From: Candidatus Krumholzibacteriota bacterium
Lineage (GTDB): Bacteria > Krumholzibacteriota > Krumholzibacteriia > Krumholzibacteriales > WJIX01
NCBI GenBank assembly: GCA_034520215.1
Contig: JAXHNR010000001.1
Span: 920,560-984,559 of the forward strand
DNA length: 64,000 nt
Reading direction: 5' to 3'
The notes below the pieces were generated by a model. The model was not told the origin of the DNA. It ran no database searches and was given only the letters and a program-made list of their open reading frames with translations. Below, piece by piece: positions 26,968 to 35,888 of the stretch. The position numbers and the translations under genes were made by a program. The stretch's first letter is position 1, and each line of letters begins with the position of its first letter.

Positions 26968-27081
26968 TATTTCACTACTCGTTGTTCAATTTTGAAAAGA
27001 TCCTTTATGGCCGATTTTGCAGTTCTTTCAAGGGTGTAATTTGTTGACAGACAGGCAAATTACTGGCTAAGTTAAGGAGTT

Positions 27082-28566
27082 ATGAATTTGAAGAAACCGG
27101 AAATATGGGTTCTCACAGAAAGAACTGAATTTAAAAAATATCTGGAAGAGCGATCGAGTTACCAGAGTATGCCCTGCTGTGAATTTAGAAATATATCTGA
27201 GATTTTGGCAAAAGAAGAACCAGACGGCGGTATTGTTCTTGTAATTGATCAGTTTGGTAAATTCTCAAGCTATTTGCCAATAGTAAAGCGTTTCCAAAAG
27301 AGATTTATTTCATATGATGTGGTGGTCTTCGGCAAGGATGAACCTGAGGATGTAATTCATGATGAGTATCTTGAAGGAATAGATCTTCATATCACTCCGG
27401 AAATGAATAAAGAAGATATCATATCCAGGATGAACAGGATTATTAATCTTAGGAGTATTAAGAGCAGCCAGAATATTATTGGCAGATCTGAAAGCGTCAA
27501 TAAAATATTAGATAAAATTATAAATGTTGCGCCCACTGAGGTCTCGGTCCTGGTAGAAGGTGAGAGTGGTACAGGCAAAGAAGTGATGGCGAGAACGATA
27601 CACAATCTAAGCCGTAGAGCGGAAAAAAGTTTCGAAGAAGTAAATTGTGGCGCTTTCGCGGAAGGGGTGCTCGAAAGTGAATTGTTCGGACATGAAAAGG
27701 GGGCTTTTACGGGAGCTGTTGCACACAGGCAGGGGCTCTTTGAGAGAGCCAATGAAGGTACAATATTTCTGGATGAAGTAGGAGAAATGCCCCTCGGGAT
27801 GCAGGTAAAACTCTTAAGAGTTCTGGAAACAGGAACTTTTATGCGAGTTGGAGGCATGGAAAAGGTCCATTCGGATGTAAGAATAATTGCCGCTACTAAT
27901 AAAGATCTTGCCAGAGAAGTTGAGAGCGGCAATTTCAGAAGAGATCTATATTACAGGTTACAGGTAATCCACATTGAGGTTCCTCCTCTGAGAATGAGGA
28001 AAGAAGATATCCCGCTTTTTGTTAATGCCTTTCTGACTGAATCATCAAAAAAACACAATAAGAAAATAAGAGGTATTGAGAAAGAGGGTCTCAGGTTGCT
28101 TTCTCAATATCCGTGGCCCGGAAATGTCAGAGAACTCATGAATGTAATTGATAACCTTGTTGTTATGAGTTCTTCGAGTTTTATAAAAGCCTTTGATATT
28201 CAGAATAGACTGGACGAGGAGCGTCAACAGCAAGCCTTTCCCGATTTGCCGGTTCATGTCAAGAAATCAAGAGAAGAAATGGAAAAAGATCTTATCATTA
28301 ATTCTCTTCTTTCAATTCACAGGGATGTAAGAGAAATCTTAAGACTGCTCAACGAAAAAGAGGAAAAAACAAATCTCGGTACCGGTAGATGGATTGAAGT
28401 TACTGACAATATGGAGGAAAAGTTCAAAGATCTAAGCAGTATAGAGAAAGAGGCTATCAGAGAAGCCCTTTTAGTTAATAACGGAAATAGAAGAAAAACG
28501 GCGCAACAGCTCGGGATGTCTGAAAGAACTCTTTACCGCAGGCTCAAAGAGTATGATATTGATTGA
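27082..28566 (+). CDS. Sigma54-dependent activator with degenerate receiver
   Basis: 494 aa. Residues 1-120 look like a receiver fold but lack the acidic pair after strand 1 (IWVLTER) and the conserved Lys; a D56 in VLVIDQF sits near the phospho-site position. The AAA+ domain (about 130-370) is complete: GESGTGKE, canonical GAFTGA, FLDEVGEM, GNVREL. A linker of about 70 residues separates it from a Fis-type HTH (NRRKTAQQLGMSERTLYRRL). It is probably controlled by something other than phosphorylation. AAGGAG precedes the ATG. It lies 115 bp after the NtrC-like gene. Confidence 0.88.
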   Translation: MNLKKPEIWVLTERTEFKKYLEERSSYQSMPCCEFRNISEILAKEEPDGGIVLVIDQFGKFSSYLPIVKRFQKRFISYDVVVFGKDEPEDVIHDEYLEGIDLHITPEMNKEDIISRMNRIINLRSIKSSQNIIGRSESVNKILDKIINVAPTEVSVLVEGESGTGKEVMARTIHNLSRRAEKSFEEVNCGAFAEGVLESELFGHEKGAFTGAVAHRQGLFERANEGTIFLDEVGEMPLGMQVKLLRVLETGTFMRVGGMEKVHSDVRIIAATNKDLAREVESGNFRRDLYYRLQVIHIEVPPLRMRKEDIPLFVNAFLTESSKKHNKKIRGIEKEGLRLLSQYPWPGNVRELMNVIDNLVVMSSSSFIKAFDIQNRLDEERQQQAFPDLPVHVKKSREEMEKDLIINSLLSIHRDVREILRLLNEKEEKTNLGTGRWIEVTDNMEEKFKDLSSIEKEAIREALLVNNGNRRKTAQQLGMSERTLYRRLKEYDID

Positions 28567-28799
28567 CTTGATATTCCGCGAGCATATTCATGATTATTAA
28601 TATATCAACCTCATCATATACATAGATTATGCTCAGTTTGTAAGATCTATATTCAATCAACTGGAAGCTGTCCAAATTGGGAAAAGTCCTGATAATTGTG
28701 ATATTGATAGAAGTCATTATATATTGACAATATCTATTTACCGCAAACTAATCTTTAGATCTTAATTGGCAAATATTATTTATGCCGGCAACAGAATAT
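28567..28799. other. AT-rich intergenic region with a solo repeat relic
   Basis: No gene is seen. Bases 28670-28690 agree at 18 of 21 positions with the right end of repeat copy 3 (TGTTAAAATTGGGG and the following GAAAGTCC), so this is probably a decayed end of the MITE-like family. A promoter follows at 28800. Confidence 0.45.
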
Positions 28800-28828
28800 T
28801 TGTAATGCTGATAATCATCTGTTATAAT
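28800..28828 (+). promoter_or_regulatory. Sigma70-type promoter of the PorV-like gene
   Basis: TTGTAA (28800-28805), a 17-bp spacer and a perfect TATAAT (28823-28828), about 60 bp before the ATG at 28896. Confidence 0.55.
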
Positions 28829-28895
28829 TGTAATTGGATGGAGTATTCCAAAAACTAGTTAGTTATATCATTACCCCTGGAAAATGGAGAAATGA

Positions 28896-29954
28896 ATGAA
28901 GATCAGAATATCGGCAATCTGTATATTCATGTTTTTTATTTCCGGTAATTTGTACGCTGAAAATTACGCGGGGGAATTTATGGCGCTCGGGGGAGGCGCT
29001 AGAGCCATGGCTATGGGCGGCGCGTTTACTTCTATAGCGGATGACGCAACTGCTCCTTACTGGAATGCTGCCGGCATACCGTATTTTTCAACTTTTACAT
29101 CAAAATCTGAACGAAGTACGGAAAATACAGGGATAACACTTATGCATTCAGAAAGATTCGGGAATCTGCTGGATTATAATTATCTTTCCGCGGTGAGTTC
29201 AGTTGAGGATGGAAGATCGGGGTGGGGCATAACCTTTATTCATCTAGGAGTTCCGGATATAAGGGTGATACCGATGAATTCAGATATGATAGAAAATTCT
29301 GACGGGGATGATATATATGAACCCTGGGATGGTGAAGTTCTTAATTTTGATTACAGAGATTACCCTTTTGAGAGTGCGAATGATTACGCTCTGTTCTTTT
29401 CTTACGGTCAGAAAACAGACTTTGCTTCAGTTGGGGCCACGGTGAAGTTTATAAGGAATGATCAGGTAGCGGGTTATTCAAGCCTTGGTATTGGCGTGGA
29501 TCTGGCATTGCTTAAGAAAGATATTTGGAGAGAATTAATTCTGGGAATGAAACTTCAGGACGCCACAGGTACTTTCATCAGCTGGAGTACGGGTAAAAAA
29601 GAATATATATATCCCGCGCTCAAAATCGGACTTGGTTACCCAATTCGCATTGAAAATATGAACAGCGTACTAATTCTCGCGGCTGATGGAGATTTCAGGT
29701 TTTCAAACAGAAGACAGGGGGCTCAATTCTGGCTGGGTAGAGCAAGCCTTGATTTTCACATCGGAGCCGAATTGTTCATCAGAGAACTTGTCGCTCTCAG
29801 GGGAGGATTAGACATGGGGAGGCCAACTGCCGGCGCGGGTTTTCTTCTTGAAGATTTCGGCAACTGGGGAGTATCATTAGGATTTGATTACGCTTTGCTG
29901 GTTCACGATGTTTTTGATACTACTCACAGAATGTCGATGTCAGTATCTTTCTGA
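28896..29954 (+). CDS. PorV/PorQ-like outer-membrane beta-barrel protein
   Basis: 352 aa. Signal peptide (1-21) followed by GEFMALGGGARAMAMGGAF, ADDATAPYWNAAGI, the hallmark start of PorV/PorQ/UPF0164 proteins related to the FadL barrel. The rest alternates amphipathic strands and turns and ends MSMSVSF with a C-terminal Phe. PorV proteins are outer-membrane components of type IX secretion in Bacteroidetes; related proteins occur widely in FCB lineages without proof of that role, and no other T9SS gene is in the window. Monocistronic with its own promoter. Confidence 0.82.
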   Translation: MKIRISAICIFMFFISGNLYAENYAGEFMALGGGARAMAMGGAFTSIADDATAPYWNAAGIPYFSTFTSKSERSTENTGITLMHSERFGNLLDYNYLSAVSSVEDGRSGWGITFIHLGVPDIRVIPMNSDMIENSDGDDIYEPWDGEVLNFDYRDYPFESANDYALFFSYGQKTDFASVGATVKFIRNDQVAGYSSLGIGVDLALLKKDIWRELILGMKLQDATGTFISWSTGKKEYIYPALKIGLGYPIRIENMNSVLILAADGDFRFSNRRQGAQFWLGRASLDFHIGAELFIRELVALRGGLDMGRPTAGAGFLLEDFGNWGVSLGFDYALLVHDVFDTTHRMSMSVSF

Positions 29955-30000
29955 CAATCTTTTTTTACAGGCTTTTTTGCTTTATATACAGGGAGGCTGA

Positions 30001-31176
30001 GTGAAAGTAATTTCTTTTATTCTAGCCGGTGGTTCAGGAAAAGAACTCGGTGTTCTTACGAGACATAGGGCGAAAACGGCGATACCGTTTGGGGGAAGAT
30101 ACCGTTTAATAGATTTTTGTCTGAGTAATTGCGCGAATTCCGGGGTCAAGGATATCTTTGTTCTTGCTCAATACAACCCAAAATCATTAATCAATCATAT
30201 CGGAATGGGAAAACCTTGGGATTTGGACCGTAAAACCGGTGGAGTATATATTCTGCAACCCTCCTATAACGGGGAAATAGCTCAATGGTACAAGGGGACA
30301 GCAGACGCGCTTCTGCAGAACTTGGACCTAATAAGCGATTCAGACGCGGATTATGTACTGATATTATCCGGGGATCAAGTATATACTATGAATTATCAGA
30401 ATATTATAAATCAGCATATAGAATCTTCCAAGCCGGTCACAATTGCTTTTAAAGAGATAGATCCGTCAATGAATCAATCCCTTGGAATGTTAAGTGTTAA
30501 CGATTCCAGAGTGATCACCGGTTTTGTGGAGAAACCCCGTTCGTCAAACTACAAGTATGCCTTTATGGGGATATATCTTTTCAACAGAGAGTATCTGATC
30601 AAATCGTTGTATAATAAGCCGAGAGATTTGGTTTTTGATTTGTTGATGCCCCAAATAGAGGATAGAATGGTGGGGGGATATGAATTTAAATCATTCTGGC
30701 AGGATGTAGGTTCACTGTCAGTTTATTATAGAACATCAATGGGTTTGTTGGAGGACCGTTCCTTTCTGCTGGATAAGGATTTGCCGATGTTTACAAGGAA
30801 CAAGGAGCTGGCTCCTTCAAGATTTCTTTCAGAAAGCAATGTTACCAATTCGATTTTAGGAAGTGGTTGCACTATTAGCGGTAATGTTGAAAATTCCATC
30901 ATTTTTCCGGGAGTATATATATCTGAAGGAGTATCCATTGAAGATAGCATCATACTGCCTTTCTCAAAGATAAATAGAAATGCTGTAATAAAAAGTGCGG
31001 TAATTGATAAAATGGTTAAGGTAGAAGAAGATGTGATTATCGGAGTTGATACTGACGATTCTTCCGGTGGATTTATAACAACTATAGGTAAGGGAAGTAA
31101 GATAAAGAAGAATACAAAAATCGGAAAAGGAACTATGGTTGAACCTGAGAGTATAGTTTCGGAGGATTTGGTTTGA
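30001..31176 (+). CDS. GlgD-like, probably non-catalytic, ADP-glucose pyrophosphorylase subunit
   Basis: 391 aa, GTG start after GGGAGG. Overall it is a clear GlgC homologue: nucleotidyltransferase domain (1-260, RYRLIDFCLSNCANSG, GKPWDLDRK, GTADAL, SGDQVYTMNY, GFVEKP) and a C-terminal left-handed beta-helix. The phosphate-binding loop reads GGSGKEL, with E15 where GlgC has an essential Arg (GxRL), and RAKT replaces RAKP. That is how the regulatory GlgD subunits of Firmicutes differ from GlgC. It overlaps the intact GlgC gene by four bases, so the two probably form a hetero-oligomer. Confidence 0.82.
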   Translation: MKVISFILAGGSGKELGVLTRHRAKTAIPFGGRYRLIDFCLSNCANSGVKDIFVLAQYNPKSLINHIGMGKPWDLDRKTGGVYILQPSYNGEIAQWYKGTADALLQNLDLISDSDADYVLILSGDQVYTMNYQNIINQHIESSKPVTIAFKEIDPSMNQSLGMLSVNDSRVITGFVEKPRSSNYKYAFMGIYLFNREYLIKSLYNKPRDLVFDLLMPQIEDRMVGGYEFKSFWQDVGSLSVYYRTSMGLLEDRSFLLDKDLPMFTRNKELAPSRFLSESNVTNSILGSGCTISGNVENSIIFPGVYISEGVSIEDSIILPFSKINRNAVIKSAVIDKMVKVEEDVIIGVDTDDSSGGFITTIGKGSKIKKNTKIGKGTMVEPESIVSEDLV

Positions 31177-32441
31177 TTGATTTAGTTGCTTTTATACTGG
31201 CTGGCGGAAAGGGTCAGAGATTAAGTGCTCTAACAAGATACAGAGCAAAACCGGCTGTTCCGTTCGCTGGAGCTTACAGAATAATTGATTTTACATTGAC
31301 AAATTGCGTAAGATCCGGGATATCACGTGTTTTTGTCCTTACTCAGTATATTTCACGTTCACTTGTGCGGCATCTTGGAATAGGGAAACCCTGGGACCTT
31401 GACAGAAGAGAGGGGGGGCTCGCGCTCCTTCATCCCCGGTTGGGTTATAAGGGAGCTGACTGGTATAAAGGGACAGCTGACGCGATTTATCAGAATATCC
31501 ACGTCTTGGAAGAACTCGAGCGTGAAAATGTCCTTATTCTCTCGGGTGATCATGTCTACAGGGAAGATTACGGCAAGTTTCTGGAATTTCACTTAGAATC
31601 CGGGGCAAATGCCACAATGGGAGTTGTTGACGTTCCAGATGAACTAATAAACCAATGTGGTATAGCGACTGTCGATTCAGATGGAAATATTGAGATGTTT
31701 GAGGAAAAACCGGAGAGAAGCGACAGTAATCTTGCTTCAATGGGAATATATATTTTTAAGAGAAAATTCCTGATATCTATCCTCAAAAGGTTGAAAAAGA
31801 AATATGAGAACCTGGATTTCGGCAAACACATTATTCCATACCTAACTTCGAATAAACAGTTGTCCGCGTATAGATTCAAGGGATATTGGCTGGATATAGG
31901 AACAATAAAGAGCTACTTCAGAGCCAGCCAGGGTTTGCTTGATCCCCGCTTCGGGTTTGATTTCTACAGTAATTCAAGTATCCTGACAGTTCCCGACGAC
32001 AACCCGCCAATGGCCATCGGGAAAGGTGTTTCTGTAAGGAATTCCATGATATGCGGGGGATGCTTTATAAGAGGTGATGTTTCTTCCTCTATTTTATCAC
32101 CGGGAGTTGAGATCGAGGAAGGCGCGGTTGTAGAGAACTCGATTATTTTCCACAGGTGCCGGATTGGAGCGGGAGCTAGAATAAAGAATACTATTATAGA
32201 CAAAGGTTCTGAAGTTGGGGAAGAAACATCAATAGGTTATGGGGATAAAAATATTGTTAACATTCTTCAACCATCATACCTTGATTCCGGGATTACACTG
32301 ATAGGTAGAAGAACCATAATACCCGCGGGTATCAGTGTAGGCACCAATTGTCTTTTAACCGGGTCACCAAGAGAAGCAATGATTGATAAGAGGGATTACC
32401 CCGATGGTAATTTTTTTGTTTCGGAGAGAGAAGAACCCTGA
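31173..32441 (+). CDS. glgC: Glucose-1-phosphate adenylyltransferase, catalytic subunit
   Basis: 422 aa. ATP plus glucose-1-phosphate gives ADP-glucose for glycogen synthesis. Intact catalytic motifs: GGKGQRLSALT with R16, RAKPAVPFAG, YRIIDFTLTNC, LSGDHVYREDY and FEEKP, then the beta-helix domain from about 280. The TTG start overlaps the previous stop (TTGA) and has GGAGG 7 bases upstream, so translation is coupled. Its 3' end overlaps the convergent transglycosylase gene by 46 bp. No glycogen synthase or branching enzyme lies in the window. Confidence 0.92.
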   Translation: MIDLVAFILAGGKGQRLSALTRYRAKPAVPFAGAYRIIDFTLTNCVRSGISRVFVLTQYISRSLVRHLGIGKPWDLDRREGGLALLHPRLGYKGADWYKGTADAIYQNIHVLEELERENVLILSGDHVYREDYGKFLEFHLESGANATMGVVDVPDELINQCGIATVDSDGNIEMFEEKPERSDSNLASMGIYIFKRKFLISILKRLKKKYENLDFGKHIIPYLTSNKQLSAYRFKGYWLDIGTIKSYFRASQGLLDPRFGFDFYSNSSILTVPDDNPPMAIGKGVSVRNSMICGGCFIRGDVSSSILSPGVEIEEGAVVENSIIFHRCRIGAGARIKNTIIDKGSEVGEETSIGYGDKNIVNILQPSYLDSGITLIGRRTIIPAGISVGTNCLLTGSPREAMIDKRDYPDGNFFVSEREEP

Positions 32442-34213
32442 ACAGGATCGACAAAAATAGTCAGCCGGTTTCCGGGATAGAGTTTGTTCTTTTTTATATT
32501 TGTATTCCATTTCAGAATATCAGCGATAGAAGTACCGTATTTGCTTGAAATAGAGCTTAATGTATCTCCTTCTTTTACTATATAAATCATTTTTGTTTTC
32601 TTGGCATTACCTTCCACGGGGATAAAGCCGGGAGGGACGAAAATCGACAATTCCCTGCCCGGTTTGATAAGAGAAGAGTATTCGAGGTTATTCCATAACC
32701 TAAGGTCTTTAAGATCAGTTTCGAAGATTTCGGCAATTTCACTCAAGTTATCACCTTGTTTAACTTTATATATTATTTTCTTGTGATTCGAGGGAACTCT
32801 TTTCTTTTTAATTCTGATTTTGTCCGGCAAATTAGGCGCTTCAAGATAAGGAGAATGTGTTCCAGCAATCAAATTGTTTTCTACTTCTTTTACGGGAACC
32901 ATAAGTGTCTGTCCGGCGCGGATTAACCGTGGAGTTCGAATCTTATTTATACGAATTAATTCCGACTGCGAAATATCATATAGTGAAGCTATTGTTGATA
33001 TAGTTTCTCCACTCTTTATCACATGCCTGTGCCAGGAAACTCGCTGGGAAGGGTCAATGCCGGACAGTATTTTTAATACCTTTAATCCCTTTCCTTCGGG
33101 AACCTTTAATCTGATTGACATGTTTGGAGGAGTAGCCCATCTTTTGAGTGCCGGATTAAGTTTCTTCATGTGAGTGAATGTGCAGTTAGCAGCTTTCGCG
33201 ATAAGTCTCAAGTCTGTGGATTTCTTTACTTCAATAAGATCGAATTTCAGGGGTGATTCTGTCGGCTTCTTGAATCCGTACTTTTCGGGTGATCTTCCGA
33301 TAGTAAGAGCCGCCATGAACTTTGGGACAAACCATCGAGTTTGGTCGGGCAGCCTTAAACGCCAGTAGTTTCTGGTTTGCTGTCGTGAAATAGCGTATGC
33401 CACGCGATATTGACCGCTATTATAAGCCGCCAGAGCTAATTGCCAATCACCAAAAAGATTATGCAAATGTTTTAGATAGTGAGCCGCCGCGTAGGTAGAA
33501 GCGATTATATCTCTCCGTTCATCGATCCACCAGTTGATGCGAAGGTTAAACGTTCTTCCAGTACCGGCCAGAAATTGCCAGGGACCAACCGCTTTAGCAT
33601 ATGAACGAGCCCTGGGGTTCAGTCCGCTTTCTATTACAGCCAAATAGAGAAAATCACGGCTTATGTTATTTTCCACCAGAATAGGTTCGATAATATCTCT
33701 GTATTTTGCTACTCGTTCAAGCCATCTCTGAAAAGTTCTTCGCCCTTTACTCTGGAAATGATCAAGCCAGTGTTTTGTTCTCCAGTTGTAAACTATTTCT
33801 ATTTTTTCTTCTACGACATGATTTCTGGCAATAGAATCAAGAAGGGCATTAACGTGAGTTTCCCATCCTCTTTCATTAATTTCATCAATAGCCCTATGTC
33901 TTAACGCGAGAGTTTCTTCCTTAAGTGAATCAAGATAAAGACAGATCGATTTTGAAGGGTTTGTGTTTATTAATTCAGAAATATTTTTCAGCAATGAGTC
34001 GCAGGATGAAACGGTAGTCTTCAGATCTCCGAGGTAATAGAAGTATGTTGCCCTGTCGTGAGCATTCCTGTACTGGATAAGATGTGGAAATATTAAATAA
34101 ACACTTTCAGAACGATATTTCCTGTCAATACCCTTTTTGGCAAAGGGGAAGAAACAACCCTGGGCGGCAAATACCGTCGTTATAATTAGTAAAATTAAAT
34201 ATCTGTGTTTCAT
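32396..34213 (-). CDS. mltD: MltD-type membrane-bound lytic transglycosylase with three LysM repeats
   Basis: 605 aa. Signal peptide with candidate lipidated C20 (AAQGC). An N-terminal helical region is followed by a family-1 SLT domain (about 180-320): catalytic E195 in VIESGLNP, AKAVGPWQFLAGTG, AAAHYLKHLHNLFGDWQLALAAYNSG. Three LysM peptidoglycan-binding repeats (about 395-440, 480-525, 545-590) follow, each with the GD/GE-T/N-L-S-x-I pattern. It cleaves glycan strands in the periplasm to form anhydro-MurNAc ends. The long spacing between lipobox and SLT is slightly unusual. Confidence 0.9.
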   Translation of the reverse strand: MKHRYLILLIITTVFAAQGCFFPFAKKGIDRKYRSESVYLIFPHLIQYRNAHDRATYFYYLGDLKTTVSSCDSLLKNISELINTNPSKSICLYLDSLKEETLALRHRAIDEINERGWETHVNALLDSIARNHVVEEKIEIVYNWRTKHWLDHFQSKGRRTFQRWLERVAKYRDIIEPILVENNISRDFLYLAVIESGLNPRARSYAKAVGPWQFLAGTGRTFNLRINWWIDERRDIIASTYAAAHYLKHLHNLFGDWQLALAAYNSGQYRVAYAISRQQTRNYWRLRLPDQTRWFVPKFMAALTIGRSPEKYGFKKPTESPLKFDLIEVKKSTDLRLIAKAANCTFTHMKKLNPALKRWATPPNMSIRLKVPEGKGLKVLKILSGIDPSQRVSWHRHVIKSGETISTIASLYDISQSELIRINKIRTPRLIRAGQTLMVPVKEVENNLIAGTHSPYLEAPNLPDKIRIKKKRVPSNHKKIIYKVKQGDNLSEIAEIFETDLKDLRLWNNLEYSSLIKPGRELSIFVPPGFIPVEGNAKKTKMIYIVKEGDTLSSISSKYGTSIADILKWNTNIKKNKLYPGNRLTIFVDPVQGSSLSETKKLPSG

Positions 34214-34343
34214 AAAGTTAACTCACTTTTAGGGATAAATATAGTTTATTTGACTCTATATATCAAGATTTTCGAATAATACCTAACTCATTCTTTTATA
34301 TGTAGTAAAATTCTGTTTTATAAATAATTACTTACTATCGGGT

Positions 34344-34371
34344 AGAAAATATTTTCTGTTTAGTGTATACT
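34344..34371 (+). promoter_or_regulatory. Palindrome overlapping a putative promoter of the GGDEF gene
   Basis: A 14-bp perfect palindrome AGAAAATATTTTCT (34344-34357) lies where the -35 of a TATACT box (34366-34371) would be. It could be a repressor operator; the gene starts at 34494. Confidence 0.35.
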
Positions 34372-34493
34372 TGTATGTAAGGAACTATTTGCGTGTGCGC
34401 AAGACGCTTGGATATCGATGATTTGAGCGGGATCGCTACAATTTTGTTTAATAGATAATATAAGAATTCCTCACTGGCAGACAAGTAGGCATT

Positions 34494-35783
34494 ATGCACC
34501 GGGAATTAAAAAAAGATTATCACGATTTTCTTTTAAATCTTATTCCAAGACATTTACTTTCAGATGAGCGTATCGAGAGTATTATTGACGCTCTCTCCCT
34601 TAATGACCGCAAAAATCTGGTAAGAGAGGCATACCTTTCCATGGAGGAACTGCGCGAAAAAGGTGTTTTTATTAAGAAAGGGGTTAGAGAATCCGGAAAT
34701 AGAATTAATATCGAATACGAAGAGGTCGGAAATCAAAAACGATTTACACTCGAGATGAATAAAAGTGAATTAAAGGCAGTATCACCATTAAAAAGTGAGG
34801 AAGAGCAAAAGGAACTTATCCCCGGAGTTTTCGCGAAGATAATTTCCGCTTTATCTTTAAATAGTTCCATGACTATTGTGGGTAAGATTAATAAAATATT
34901 GTCGTTGGCCCCGCGGGTTAAAGCAAATTCAAGAGCTTTTCTGTTACTGAACAACAAATTGAATATAGTCGGCACTCATAGCAGTAAAAATATTTTTGAA
35001 AAAGATATCGATGATATTTTAAAAAACCAGCTTTACGGAAAAGTATTAAAAAGAAAGAGACTTCTTATTATATTAGATTCTTTGGGAATGAAGAATAGCT
35101 TCTTCGAATTAAACAATAATGTAAAAAAACTCGTTTTGTTCCCTTTGATTTCTGCGGGAAAAAAGATCGGAGTCTTGGAGATACACTGTTTTAACGGTGA
35201 TGATATTGGAAAAGCAACTTTACTAAATTTATTCATTGTGGGACAGGGAATAATAAGGCTGCTTAAAAATAGCATTCAATTAGAACAGATGGTGTCCGTA
35301 GATAAACTGACAGGTGTAAATAATCGAAATTATTATGAAACTCAAGTACCCCTTGAGCTCGAGAGAGCCTCGAGGGACAAGAAGTTTCTCGCGTTTTTGA
35401 TTATGGATATTGATCACTTCAAGGTGTTCAATGATAAGTACGGCCACGATACAGGGGATGAAGTGCTGAGACTTATTGCCAGGACGATTAAGAGCCATTT
35501 GAGAAAAATTGATCTTTTCATCCGTTTTGGAGGCGAAGAGTTTGTTGCTGTGCTTCCCGGCGCCAATAGAGAGGCGGCGATGAGAACCGCCGAGCGTCTG
35601 AGAAATGTTATTGAAAAGACTAAATTCACGATGGAAGATGGGAAAGAGCTCAATATTACGATAAGCATAGGAGGGTCAATTTTTCCCGTTGACGCTAAAA
35701 ATCAGACTGAACTTTTCAAAAACGCGGACAAGTCGTTGTTGAAGGCGAAAAGGAATGGAAGGAACAGAGTTATTTTCTTTTAG
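34494..35783 (+). CDS. GGDEF diguanylate cyclase with GAF-like sensor
   Basis: 429 aa, soluble. Residues 1-105 are an unrecognised, largely helical region; about 110-265 look GAF-like; the GGDEF domain follows (about 270-429) with LTGVNNRNYY, MDIDHFKVFNDKYGHDTGD and the active site GGEEF. An inhibitory I-site RxxD is present as RKID, five residues before GGEEF, so product inhibition is expected. It makes c-di-GMP from two GTP. The gene is preceded by a 280-bp region with a palindrome over a possible promoter. Confidence 0.9.
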   Translation: MHRELKKDYHDFLLNLIPRHLLSDERIESIIDALSLNDRKNLVREAYLSMEELREKGVFIKKGVRESGNRINIEYEEVGNQKRFTLEMNKSELKAVSPLKSEEEQKELIPGVFAKIISALSLNSSMTIVGKINKILSLAPRVKANSRAFLLLNNKLNIVGTHSSKNIFEKDIDDILKNQLYGKVLKRKRLLIILDSLGMKNSFFELNNNVKKLVLFPLISAGKKIGVLEIHCFNGDDIGKATLLNLFIVGQGIIRLLKNSIQLEQMVSVDKLTGVNNRNYYETQVPLELERASRDKKFLAFLIMDIDHFKVFNDKYGHDTGDEVLRLIARTIKSHLRKIDLFIRFGGEEFVAVLPGANREAAMRTAERLRNVIEKTKFTMEDGKELNITISIGGSIFPVDAKNQTELFKNADKSLLKAKRNGRNRVIFF

Positions 35784-35888
35784 AGTTTTTTGAATTGGCA
35801 GTATCTATATCTTTGAATACGCACGGGGGTTTTCCGTTAGTAACGGTGTATAGCATTAAAATAGACCGAAGGCCGTTGGAGGTATGTG

